Shown here one piece after another: positions 1 through 7,085 of a stretch of DNA of 12,865 nucleotides. Positions within the stretch are counted from its first letter, which is position 1. Each line of letters starts with the position of its first letter. This DNA is from DATACZ01 sp036258795 (GTDB taxonomy: Bacteria; Actinomycetota; CADDZG01; JAHWKV01): the NCBI GenBank assembly GCA_036258795.1, contig DATACZ010000124.1, positions 1 to 12,865 of the forward strand. The letters run 5' to 3'. The notes under the pieces were generated by a model. That model was not told where the DNA came from and searched no databases. It worked only from the letters and a program-made list of their open reading frames with translations. Position numbers and translations under genes: made by a program.

Positions 1-132
1 TACCAGCGAGGAACGGTCCGGATGGTAACGCACAAGGACGTCTCCGCCGACGACATCGAAGACGCCCTGGAGCGGATAGCCCGGATCGTCCGCAATTTTC
101 CCGCTGACCTTAAGGCAGCTGGTCGGCTCTAA
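1..132 (+). CDS. L-threonine aldolase, C-terminal fragment (partial)
   Basis: Frame 1 is open from the window edge to TAA at 130-132 and gives 43 residues. The stretch TVRMVTHKDVSADDIEDALE resembles the C-terminal end of PLP-dependent low-specificity L-threonine aldolases, where a strand ending in R-(M/L)-V-T-H is followed by D-V and a helix. These enzymes cleave threonine or allo-threonine to glycine and acetaldehyde in the cytoplasm. The PLP lysine and the rest of the enzyme lie outside the window, so the call rests on the tail alone. Another fold-type I aminotransferase-like enzyme remains possible. The stop codon interlocks with that of the convergent DUF72 gene (shared bases 129-132). 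Confidence 0.65.
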   Translation, partial: YQRGTVRMVTHKDVSADDIEDALERIARIVRNFPADLKAAGRL

Positions 133-1100
133 GAAGAGGCCGAGGACGCCTCGTCCGAGGGTGACTTTGCCTTTGGAACCCGAGGGCGAGGCTCCGAGGC
201 CGCATTTTCTAGGCCCAGCATCCCCGCGAGCTGCCTGGCATTGGTCACCGCATAGTCCCGATAACAGTTGTTCATAAGCACGTGCACCTCCTGGGCTTTA
301 CTCGCCAACTGCTTGATCTTCGGCACCCACTCCGAGAGCTCCTGCTCCGAGTACAGGTACGCAAAGCGAGGAGTGGCGGTCTCGTGCTCCTTGTCCCACT
401 GCTCCGCGTTTCGGCCATGGAAACGGACGTAAGCGAGCTCCTTCGAGGTGGACTCGGCGATTGGGGGCATGCTGGACTTGAAGCCCTGAGGCATGTCCAC
501 GGTGGTCAAGGGAATTCCATTGTCCTCCAGGAACTTTAAAGTTCGGTCGAGGTTTCGCTCCGAAAGCCAGGCAGAGTTCCGAAACTCAACGGTGATCCGG
601 TAATCGGGCAAGCGATCCTTGCACTCGACAATGTAGTTACGGCTCTCGTTGCCGGGCAGAAACCACTCTGGAAATTGGAAGAGGATTACTCCCAGCTTGC
701 CGGAGGAGTGCAGAGGCAAAAGCGAGGCGGCGAATCTCCTCCAGACCTCGTCCATGACCTCATCCGGGAGGTGTGAAGAGTAAAGGAACTTTCCCTTGCG
801 CTCGTCGGTGACCATCTCAGCCAGGTCCGGATACAGGGACTTGGGCCTGGTTGGATGCTTGGTGAGAAGCGAGTACGCCTTTATGTGAAACGTGAATGAG
901 TCGGGTGTTCGGTTGATCCACGCCAGAACGTTGGTGTCCGAGGGTGGAAAGTAATAGACGGAGTCGACTTCCACGATCGGAAACTTGGAGGCGTAGTAGC
1001 GGAGCCGCGCCTCGGCGGTCTTGGCCTCCTTTGGATAGAAGTCACTCTGCAGAAGGGTCTTGTCAGTCCAGGACGCCGTTCCTACGAGTACCCGTCCCAC
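129..1100 (-). CDS. DUF72 (YecE-like) TIM-barrel protein
   Basis: This 323-residue protein shows the DUF72 landmarks in order. These are an N-terminal GTASW (7-11), a YP (22-23), the E-V-D-S-V-Y-Y segment (44-50), F-T-F-H-I-K (69-74), F-Q-F-P (141-144), V-E-F-R-N (171-175), V-R-F-H-G-R (225-230) and a final N-N-C-Y-R-D-Y-A-V-T-N-A (277-288). The family has a TIM-barrel fold, and its biochemical function is not firmly established. The last 25 or so residues are a low-complexity Ser/Pro/Lys tail. The start is GTG at 1098-1100, with no clear Shine-Dalgarno sequence. The gene follows the unknown 456-residue protein by 33 nt and may share its transcript. Its TAG (131-129) overlaps the TAA of the threonine aldolase fragment. 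Confidence 0.9.
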   Translation of the reverse strand: MGRVLVGTASWTDKTLLQSDFYPKEAKTAEARLRYYASKFPIVEVDSVYYFPPSDTNVLAWINRTPDSFTFHIKAYSLLTKHPTRPKSLYPDLAEMVTDERKGKFLYSSHLPDEVMDEVWRRFAASLLPLHSSGKLGVILFQFPEWFLPGNESRNYIVECKDRLPDYRITVEFRNSAWLSERNLDRTLKFLEDNGIPLTTVDMPQGFKSSMPPIAESTSKELAYVRFHGRNAEQWDKEHETATPRFAYLYSEQELSEWVPKIKQLASKAQEVHVLMNNCYRDYAVTNARQLAGMLGLENAASEPRPRVPKAKSPSDEASSASS

Positions 1101-1133
1101 GGCTCGGAGTGACTGCTTGCGCTGCTGCCCTAG

Positions 1134-2504
1134 CTATCCCAGTACGGGGCGGCCCTTGTCGTCGACCAGGAAATAGCTGATGCCCTCGTAGGTCCAGACG
1201 GAGCGCTGTGCATCGAATTCGGCAGCATCATCCAGGTCGTCGTCCGACACGTCGGCTCCGGCAATAAGGGCTGAGCCCCCGTTCTCGGCGGGTCGACCGG
1301 TAGCTAATGGGCTCTCGAAGGAGCTGGTCTCGAAAGGAGCGCTTTCCGGCTCGCCGCTCCCACCGTTTCTTTCCGGCTCCGCAGAGCCATGGGTGCCCGA
1401 ATCCCTGTGGGAGGTGCTTGCTTGCTCAAACTCAGCCATCAGCTCTGCGGCTATCTCGGACGAGACATATTCGTCCTCATCGACCATGGGTTCGTTACCC
1501 AGTCCAAGGGCTCGATCCGCCGGCCCTTCCGTGATGGATTCAAGATCCTCTACCTCTTTGGCGACCCGGGCCAAGAGGTCCATGGCTGCCTTGAAGTGAT
1601 CCGAACCGTGGCTGCTGGGGCGTCCAGGTTCGTCTAGCTCCTCCGTCGGATCCGCGTGATCCTCTATTAAGCCCCTCAGGTCCCTCGCCGACTCACTGCC
1701 CACAAACCGGTCAGGCAGTTCTTCGCCTTCGCTGAGGTACGGAGGCTCGTACTCGTTCCCGATTTCGGGTACTTCTTGTTCATCGGCCTCACCGACATCT
1801 TCTGTCTCGTCCTCGGTAAGCGGCCATTTTTTGGGATCCAGGAGCTTGACGCTTTCAGTCTCAAGGTTCGTCATCTTGTATTCCCAGTCGTCTCTTGAAG
1901 ACGGCGGCGGGGCAGGAGCCGCGGATGCCGGCTCCACCGAAGGGGGAGTCCAGGAAACGGTGGGAACCAACGTCTCGGTCTCGCGGGGCGTCGGAATCGT
2001 ATACCCGGACGGCCGGAGGTAGTTGTAGGGAGGGATAAACCTGCCGGCCGGAGCAGCCTGAGGCTTCGTCCTTTTGATCGGCCGGACAGTCGAAGTTGTT
2101 GTCTTGATGGGCTCAGGTATCGGGGGCGTCTTGCGCCAGGGCAAGAGGCGACTGGCCAATGAGCCCTTTGTCCGGGTCTTCTCGGATATCGGAGAGGCAG
2201 ACCCGGCGCCGGCGCGAGGCAGCGAGGAGGTTGTCTTACGGGGCTCCTGCGAGGCCGCAATTGATCGATAGCGCTTCAAGAAGCTATCGACGTCGGACCC
2301 TGGGGCTCGGGGCCCACGACTGTGTTGAGTGTCCATTATGGCCTCTCCAGTAGAAGACACTTCCACGAGGCTGCGTCTCGTGGACCGAAACTTCCTTATG
2401 CTTCTGAAGGGATGGCCGGGGGAGTTGTGTGCAGTCAGTCCGAGGGCCACAAAGAAGAGCAGCCACAACGCGCCCGCCACCATGCCAAGCGTGAAGCCGG
2501 TCAC
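1134..2504 (-). CDS. Hypothetical single-pass membrane protein with long disordered acidic/Pro-rich region
   Basis: I do not recognise this family. The 456 residues start with one hydrophobic segment (about 4-25), followed at once by a basic stretch rich in Arg and Lys (about 32-45). By the positive-inside rule the bulk would be cytoplasmic. Residues about 60-215 are low complexity, rich in Pro, Ser, Thr and basic residues. From about 215 the protein becomes strongly acidic. Two possible helices follow (around DHFKAAMDLLARVAKEVEDL and SSEIAAELMAEFEQA), then more Ser/Gly/Glu linker. The C-terminus is a compact aromatic patch, VWTYEGISYFLVDDKGRP, which looks like a small folded motif or docking peptide. 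The start is GTG at 2502-2504 with no convincing ribosome binding site. The overall plan (membrane anchor, linker, C-terminal motif) suggests a scaffold or adaptor, but that is only inference. Confidence 0.7.
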   Translation of the reverse strand: MTGFTLGMVAGALWLLFFVALGLTAHNSPGHPFRSIRKFRSTRRSLVEVSSTGEAIMDTQHSRGPRAPGSDVDSFLKRYRSIAASQEPRKTTSSLPRAGAGSASPISEKTRTKGSLASRLLPWRKTPPIPEPIKTTTSTVRPIKRTKPQAAPAGRFIPPYNYLRPSGYTIPTPRETETLVPTVSWTPPSVEPASAAPAPPPSSRDDWEYKMTNLETESVKLLDPKKWPLTEDETEDVGEADEQEVPEIGNEYEPPYLSEGEELPDRFVGSESARDLRGLIEDHADPTEELDEPGRPSSHGSDHFKAAMDLLARVAKEVEDLESITEGPADRALGLGNEPMVDEDEYVSSEIAAELMAEFEQASTSHRDSGTHGSAEPERNGGSGEPESAPFETSSFESPLATGRPAENGGSALIAGADVSDDDLDDAAEFDAQRSVWTYEGISYFLVDDKGRPVLG

Positions 2505-2608
2505 CGAGTCATTCTAGTCTGAATCGCGAAAAGTTCATTTATTTGGAACATTGAGTTTGGTTTCAGATTCTGGGCCGCGCAAACGGTAAAAGAGGTGCTC
2601 GAGTACCC
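2505..2608. promoter_or_regulatory. Divergent intergenic spacer, candidate promoter region
   Basis: This 104-nt spacer separates the minus-strand unknown membrane protein from the plus-strand M50-like protein and must hold both sets of initiation signals. It is visibly more AT-rich than its flanks (2521-2570). On the plus strand TTGGAA (2543-2548) and GATTCT (2566-2571) stand 17 nt apart and could be a weak -35/-10 pair. AGAGGTG (2591-2597) lies 11 nt before the ATG at 2609 and could be its ribosome binding site. I could not pick a convincing minus-strand promoter. Confidence 0.4.
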
Positions 2609-3301
2609 ATGGACGCCAGCAAGGTCAACGAAATCCTTCAGGAAGCTGAGGGGGCGATCCATGGTGGGCGGAGCATAAAAGGCACCGGGTTTTGGGAAGC
2701 CGTCTCCAGCGCTCGGGTCAATCGCAGCATCGCCGAGGAGTTTGCCGACCGAATCGCGGTGATCGACAGGCTTGCCTTTGAGAGGGCGGTCGGGCCCCTG
2801 GTCTCCGCCAGCGCTGGTACTGGAGTTTTGACTGCAGGGACCGTAGCAGCCGTCGGGGTCCTGGTGCTTGCCGAGACTTTGGAGAACCGGATGCTGCGGA
2901 CCCTCTTGCTGCTGGGTTCCTTTGGAGCGCTGGAGATCACCACCCACAGCCTCACCCACTGGGTGGTGGGGAGGCTGGTAGGAATTAGATTCACTCACTA
3001 CTTCATAGGTGGGCCGCCGCCGCCTCGCCCCGGCACCAAGATCGATTACGCCTCTTATCTGAGGACTCCACCCTCGCGTCGAGCCCTCATGCACGCTTCC
3101 GGCGCGGTGGTTACCAAGCTGATTCCCTTCGCGTTCATTCCGGTCGCCGTGAAGCTGGAAGCCTATCGCTGGGTGATCTACCTGCTGCTCGCGGTGGGGT
3201 TGATCCAGATTCTGACCGACATCCTGTTCTCTACGAAGACATCGGACTGGAAGAAGGTAAGAAGGGAGCTTCGAGCCGGCAAGACTTGGGCACAGTCCTA
3301 G
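2609..3301 (+). CDS. Multi-pass membrane protein resembling a degenerate M50 (site-2) protease
   Basis: The 230-residue protein has an amphipathic N-terminal 60 residues and then hydrophobic segments at about 64-90, 97-125, 160-180 and 186-208. In segment two, E-I-T-T-H-S-L-T-H (109-117) is followed by G-R-L-V-G-I-R-F and Y-F-I-G-G-P-P. This is the layout of site-2 proteases, where H-E-x-x-H is followed by a G-I-x-V-type stretch and a G-x-x-P turn. A later A-L-M-H-A-S-G-A (159-166) sits where that family has its A-G-P helix, and D204 in the last segment could be a third metal ligand. The catalytic Glu of HExxH is Ser here (H113-S114-L115-T116-H117). The protein may therefore be an inactive or differently acting relative. 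The similarity is read by eye and may not hold. The start ATG has AGAGGTG 11 nt upstream. Its TAG overlaps the thiG stop in a shared CTAG. Confidence 0.65.
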   Translation: MDASKVNEILQEAEGAIHGGRSIKGTGFWEAVSSARVNRSIAEEFADRIAVIDRLAFERAVGPLVSASAGTGVLTAGTVAAVGVLVLAETLENRMLRTLLLLGSFGALEITTHSLTHWVVGRLVGIRFTHYFIGGPPPPRPGTKIDYASYLRTPPSRRALMHASGAVVTKLIPFAFIPVAVKLEAYRWVIYLLLAVGLIQILTDILFSTKTSDWKKVRRELRAGKTWAQS

Positions 3302-4083
3302 CTGGCGTCGATATCGAACTCCGCCAAGCCCTCATTGGGGCTGGAGGCGTCCGCGTACAGGCGGCGGGGAATCCGTCCCCCTTCGTAGGCGAGCCTCCCC
3401 GACTCCACCGCCAGCCGGAGAGAACGAGCCATCCTCACCGGATCCTTTGCCTTGGAGATCGAGCTGGCCGCCAGCACCCCGTCGCACCCCAGCTCCATGG
3501 CAATGGTGGCATCGGAGGCGGTGCCGATGCCTGCATCCAGGATCACAGGAACTCCGGCACGCTCCAAGATCATGGCGATGTTGAGAGGGTTGCGGATGCC
3601 GGTTCCACTTCCGATTGGGGAGCCCAGTGGCATGACCGCCGCACACCCCAGTTCTTCCAGCCTGCGGGCAAGGATGGGGTCGTCGTTGCAGTAGGGGAGG
3701 ACTATGAATCCCTCGTCCACCAGCTTCTCGGCGGCCACCAGAAGCTCGGGTCCGTCGGGGAGCAGGCTGCGGTCGTCGCCAATCACCTCGAGCTTGATCC
3801 ACTCCGTCTGAAGAGCCTCCCGTGCCAGCTGGGCAGTCAAACACGCGTCGGCTGCGGTGAAGCAGCCCGCCGTATTCGGCAACACGTCACAACCGGCCGA
3901 CTCAATGACCTCGAGGATTGAACCCTTGGCCCGAGGATCTACGCGCCTCATGGCAACGGTCGCCATCTCGGCTCCGCTCTCCCTGAGGGCCAGCTCCATG
4001 ACGTGAAGGCTGGTGAACCCTCCGGTGCCGAAGATCAGGCGCGACTGGAAGACCCGGCCCCCTATTTGAAGCTTCTCTCTCAT
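3298..4083 (-). CDS. thiG: Thiazole synthase ThiG
   Basis: ThiG condenses deoxyxylulose 5-phosphate, dehydroglycine and ThiS-thiocarboxylate into the thiazole phosphate of thiamin. The 261 residues match the family's usual length. They begin MREKLQIGGRVFQSRLIFGT and include the Schiff-base lysine in E-W-I-K-L-E-V-I-G-D (K97), then P-L-G-S-P-I-G-S-G and V-I-L-D-A-G-I-G, which form the phosphate-binding end of the TIM barrel. The same frame is open further upstream, to 4362. I place the start at ATG 4083 because that is where ThiG homology begins and because AAGGAGGG (4093-4086) lies just ahead. The start overlaps the thiS stop by one base (TGATG). ThiG's stop shares CTAG (3298-3301) with the convergent membrane-protein gene, so no separate terminator fits between them. 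Confidence 0.97.
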   Translation of the reverse strand: MREKLQIGGRVFQSRLIFGTGGFTSLHVMELALRESGAEMATVAMRRVDPRAKGSILEVIESAGCDVLPNTAGCFTAADACLTAQLAREALQTEWIKLEVIGDDRSLLPDGPELLVAAEKLVDEGFIVLPYCNDDPILARRLEELGCAAVMPLGSPIGSGTGIRNPLNIAMILERAGVPVILDAGIGTASDATIAMELGCDGVLAASSISKAKDPVRMARSLRLAVESGRLAYEGGRIPRRLYADASSPNEGLAEFDIDAS

Positions 4084-4286
4084 CACCCTCCTTGGACTGC
4101 CCGGAGAACCTCGAGCCTCATCCCGGACCGCAATGCCAGGGTATCCCACTCGCTCCTCGGGATTACCGTTCCATCCACCGCCACTGCGAGCCCTTTGGTG
4201 GTGGGAATGTCTAGTGCGGCGATGACCTGGGGAATGGAGGATCCATCCTCCAACTTCATGCTCGAGCCATTGACGATCAGTATCAC
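4083..4286 (-). CDS. thiS: Sulfur carrier protein ThiS
   Basis: This small ubiquitin-fold protein has 67 residues, as usual for the family. It starts MILIVNGSS and ends with the required Gly-Gly (G66-G67), whose C-terminal carboxylate is adenylated and converted to a thiocarboxylate that donates sulfur to ThiG. The V-A-V-D-G-T-V-I-P-R core is typical. The start is GTG (4286-4284), overlapping the thiO TGA in a GTGA tetranucleotide. The stop TGA overlaps the thiG ATG. No ThiF adenylyltransferase is visible in the window; it would have to be encoded elsewhere or be replaced by another E1-like enzyme. Confidence 0.95.
   Translation of the reverse strand: MILIVNGSSMKLEDGSSIPQVIAALDIPTTKGLAVAVDGTVIPRSEWDTLALRSGMRLEVLRAVQGG
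4086..4093 (-). promoter_or_regulatory. thiG ribosome binding site inside the thiS Gly-Gly codons
   Basis: Read on the minus strand, AAGGAGGG lies 2 nt before the thiG ATG. It is the strongest Shine-Dalgarno sequence in the thi cluster. Its bases are the codons for the last Gln and the catalytic Gly-Gly tail of ThiS (CAA GGA GGG TGA). It fixes the thiG start at 4083 and implies translational coupling. Confidence 0.8.
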
Positions 4287-5407
4287 GGCTCGAACCGGGT
4301 GGGGTTGAAGCAGGCGATCTCCTCCGGGACCTGTCCGTGCACCAGAAGATGAGCAACCGCATCCCCTGTTACGGGCGCCTGAAGCACTCCATTGCGGTAG
4401 TGGCCGGTGGCTACGATCAAGCCCGGCGCGCAGTTGCCGATCAGTGGCATGTTGTCGGGCGTTCCTGGACGGAGTCCCACGCCAGCCTCGACAAGCTCAA
4501 GCTCCCGGATTCCAGGAACCACTTCGTCGGCGGCTCGGAGCAACTCGAACACTCCCCCGGCGGTGAGCGTGGTATCGAAGCCCTTCTCTTCGACCGTAGC
4601 ACCTGCCACCAGCTCACCGTTCGGCCGGGGGACCAGGTACACGTCCTCGGTGCGCACCACATGCCCGATAAGCGGCCGGGCGTTCGATTGGCATCGCAGC
4701 CGGAGGATCTGACCCTTCACCGGACGAACGGCCTTGCGAATGGGGCCGGGGATTCCCCGGATTGATCCAGACCAGCATCCTGCCGCCAGGACAGTACGTT
4801 TGCCAGAGACCTTCTCCCCGTCCGACAAGAGTACGCCGGCGTTCTCACCGGCCTCCACCGAGACGACGCAAGCTCCGCGTCTTACCGTAACGCCGGCGCG
4901 GCGGAGGGCCGATGCCAGCCCACGGATGACATCCCGCGGATCCACCGCTCCGTCGGCCTCTGCAAGAACAGCCGACCGGGCACGGGGGTGAAGGGCTGGT
5001 TCCAGCTGACGGCAGGCTCGTGAGTTCAGCCAGGCGACCTCGAGGCCAAGGCTTTCCTGGTAGTCGTACAAACGCCTCAAAGCCTCCGCCTGGTCCCGGT
5101 CGAGGGCCACGAACAAGGTGCCATTGTCGAGACGCTCGAGCTTCATCCCTGAGCAATCCTCCAGCTCCTTCAGGAAGCCCGGCCACCGGCGGGCTCCCTC
5201 GAGGTTCAAGGCCAGCAGATCGTTCTCGCCGAAGGTGGCTTCAGTAACCGGAGCCAGCATCCCGGCAGCCATCCAGGATGCTCCCGCTGGAGATCGCTCT
5301 CGCTCCAAGACGGTGACCGAAAGGCCTTGAAGAGAGGCCCGCCAGGCGATGCTAAGACCGATTATCCCGCCACCAACTACGATGGCGTCCCACTCCCGCT
5401 CACTCAT
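4283..5407 (-). CDS. thiO: Glycine oxidase ThiO
   Basis: ThiO is an FAD-dependent D-amino-acid-oxidase-family flavoenzyme that oxidises glycine to dehydroglycine for the thiazole ring, doing the job of tyrosine lyase ThiH where ThiH is absent. The 374 residues start with the dinucleotide-binding strand A-I-V-V-G-G-G-I-I-G (8-17) and an acidic strand end in V-L-E-R (33-36). A-G-A-S-W-M-A-A-G-M-L-A-P (41-53) follows. Near the C-terminus are G-L-R-P-G-T-P-D (R313) and G-H-Y-R-N-G (R338), which correspond to the conserved arginines around the substrate carboxylate in known glycine oxidases. The start is ATG 5407, 20 nt after the M20 gene, without a strong ribosome binding site. The stop overlaps the thiS GTG. 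Confidence 0.94.
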   Translation of the reverse strand: MSEREWDAIVVGGGIIGLSIAWRASLQGLSVTVLERERSPAGASWMAAGMLAPVTEATFGENDLLALNLEGARRWPGFLKELEDCSGMKLERLDNGTLFVALDRDQAEALRRLYDYQESLGLEVAWLNSRACRQLEPALHPRARSAVLAEADGAVDPRDVIRGLASALRRAGVTVRRGACVVSVEAGENAGVLLSDGEKVSGKRTVLAAGCWSGSIRGIPGPIRKAVRPVKGQILRLRCQSNARPLIGHVVRTEDVYLVPRPNGELVAGATVEEKGFDTTLTAGGVFELLRAADEVVPGIRELELVEAGVGLRPGTPDNMPLIGNCAPGLIVATGHYRNGVLQAPVTGDAVAHLLVHGQVPEEIACFNPTRFEP

Positions 5408-5427
5408 CGAAAACTAAAGCCCGGTGT

Positions 5428-6792
5428 TCAGAGCCGCCCGTACTCCCGCAGGTACGCCACTGTGTAGCCGATGATCTCGAGGAAATCCTCGATGCCGCAC
5501 CACTCATTCGGAGCGTGAAGGTTCGAGTCCGGCCTGCCGACGCCGGGCGGCGAGCAGACCGGTATGCCTAGCTCTTTAGTGATCGAGTACATCGGTCCCG
5601 TAGCCAGCATGAACGGGTAAACGGTTACCGGTAGGGGGAACCACTGCTTTGCCGCGTTTTGAGCCGCCTGACCGAGGGCCGAGTCAAGCGGTGACCTGGC
5701 AGGGCTTTGGGAGCTCAGCACCTGCATCTCGATTTCATCAAATCCGCGGTCCTTCAGGTGGCGCTGAAGCTTCTCGGTAATATCGACGGGGTCCTGGTCT
5801 GGGGCCAGACGGAAATCAAGCTTGGCTAGAGCCTCCGCCGGAAGAACCGTCTTCTGCCCACCCGGCACCCCATATCCAGTTTGGAATCCGGCGATGTTCG
5901 CCGTTGGTCCGTAGAGAAGCTCGCGTTTGAGCTCACTGCCCGTCAACCCGCCAAGAAAGCTTGTGATGCCCACAGCTTCCATCCTGGATTTCTCATTGAA
6001 GGGCAACGCCTCAATAAGTTGCTCTTCCAGCTCGGTAGGCTCGGCAATGTCGTCGTAGAAGCCCGCTATCGAGATTCGGCCATCCTCGTCCTTGATTGAG
6101 GCAACCGCCTTGAGGAGCTCCCACGCGGCAGAAGGTGCGTACACCGCGACCGATGAGTGCTGATCTCCAGAAAGCTTCTTGCTGCGGAGCTCAACGTAGA
6201 GCAGGCCCTTGCACCCGTAGTACATCTCCGGCCTACCCTCGGTATCGAACCACCCCCCCTCCCACACGCAGTCGTCGCTTTCTAGCCGGTCTGCGAAGCT
6301 CTGACATATCTGGCCGAAGTAGTGGCTGCCGGACTCCTCCTCGCCCTCGATGAAGAACTTGATGTTGAAGGGAAGGTCCCCATAGATCTCCTGGTGAACC
6401 TCGAGGGCACATAGGCGGGCTACGAGATCTCCCTTGTTGTCGGCCGCCCCGCGGGCGAACAACTTTCCTTCCCGCTCGGTTGGCTCAAAGGGGGGCGAGT
6501 GCCACAGGTTCAGAGGATCGACGGGCTGAACGTCGTAGTGATCGTAGATCATGAGGGTGCGGTGGCCGCCGCACTTCATCTCTCCCAGCAGCGCCTCCGG
6601 CGAGCCGGGGACGGAAAGGCGGCTTACCTCTGCTCCTAGCCCCTTCAGCCTGGCCTCGAGCCAGGCAGTCATGTCATCGAATCCCCGACCCTCCGTCGAG
6701 ACGCTGGGGATAGCGCAGGCTTGCTTGAGGCTCTCCAGATAGCGGGTCGCGTTGGCCTGGATGTGCTCGCGTACCCTGTTGAGATCGTCCAC
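5428..6792 (-). CDS. M20-family zinc metallopeptidase (dipeptidase-like)
   Basis: This 454-residue cytoplasmic di-zinc hydrolase probably cleaves dipeptides or N-acylated amino acids. Visible metal and catalytic residues are H85 and D87 in Y-D-H-Y-D-V-Q-P, D118 in R-G-A-A-D-N-K-G-D, E151/E152 in E-G-E-E-E-S-G-S, and H426 in D-S-N-L-H-A-P-N-E. Where many relatives have an Asp zinc ligand (the S-D-N-Y-W segment of cytosolic dipeptidase), this one aligns a Glu, E178 in C-V-W-E-G-G-W. That should still bind metal and may be typical of its subfamily. The dimerisation domain occupies about residues 200-360. The start is GTG (6792-6790) with AGGA 7 nt upstream. The gene lies 20 nt ahead of thiO and probably shares its transcript, although no link to thiamin synthesis is evident. 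The exact substrate cannot be told. Confidence 0.93.
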   Translation of the reverse strand: MDDLNRVREHIQANATRYLESLKQACAIPSVSTEGRGFDDMTAWLEARLKGLGAEVSRLSVPGSPEALLGEMKCGGHRTLMIYDHYDVQPVDPLNLWHSPPFEPTEREGKLFARGAADNKGDLVARLCALEVHQEIYGDLPFNIKFFIEGEEESGSHYFGQICQSFADRLESDDCVWEGGWFDTEGRPEMYYGCKGLLYVELRSKKLSGDQHSSVAVYAPSAAWELLKAVASIKDEDGRISIAGFYDDIAEPTELEEQLIEALPFNEKSRMEAVGITSFLGGLTGSELKRELLYGPTANIAGFQTGYGVPGGQKTVLPAEALAKLDFRLAPDQDPVDITEKLQRHLKDRGFDEIEMQVLSSQSPARSPLDSALGQAAQNAAKQWFPLPVTVYPFMLATGPMYSITKELGIPVCSPPGVGRPDSNLHAPNEWCGIEDFLEIIGYTVAYLREYGRL

Positions 6793-6910
6793 CCAAAGAT
6801 CCTAACCTCACTGCCCGTCACATTGGTGACCCGGCAAGGCCGATGATCGCTACGCCGCGTGGCGGCCGCCAGAAAACCGACCGGTCCAAGAGCTGACCCT
6901 TGCGATGCAG

Positions 6911-6984
<74 letters not shown>

Positions 6985-6995
6985 ATGACGGCCGG

Positions 6996-7069
6996 TCGGG
7001 ACGGGGAGATTTGAACTCCCGGCCTCCTGCTCCCAAAGCAGGCGCGCTGCCAAGCTGCGCTACGTCCCG
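6996..7069 (-). tRNA. tRNA-Pro(UGG)
   Basis: The minus strand gives acceptor CGGGACG/CGTCCCG, a D-arm with GCGC, an anticodon stem CCTGC/GCAGG, and loop TTTGGGA with anticodon TGG. The T-arm contains TTCAAAT and the discriminator is A (6996). Length is 74 nt. The next three bases read CCG, so CCA is not encoded and must be added after transcription. Confidence 0.96.
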
Positions 7070-7079
7070 CAGGCGACCT

Positions 7080-7085
7080 AGTGTA
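7080..7085 (-). promoter_or_regulatory. Candidate -10 element of the tRNA-Pro/tRNA-Gly promoter
   Basis: On the minus strand TACACT fits the TAnnnT -10 pattern and ends 10 nt before the 5' end of tRNA-Pro, a natural distance for a tRNA promoter. No good -35 sits at 16-18 nt; TTGGAA occurs but at about 23 nt. A perfect 10-bp palindrome, TCGCTAGCGA (7086-7095), abuts it on the upstream side. Confidence 0.35.

Noticed and set aside
4084..4362. N-terminal extension of the thiG frame by 93 residues
   Set aside because: It lies over thiS and the end of thiO; ThiG homology and the strong ribosome site both place the start at 4083.
6885..6910. Possible tRNA terminator around the GACCGGTC-GGTTTT sequence after tRNA-Gly
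   Set aside because: The only hairpins have stems of 3-4 bp or loops of 2 nt, too weak to call.
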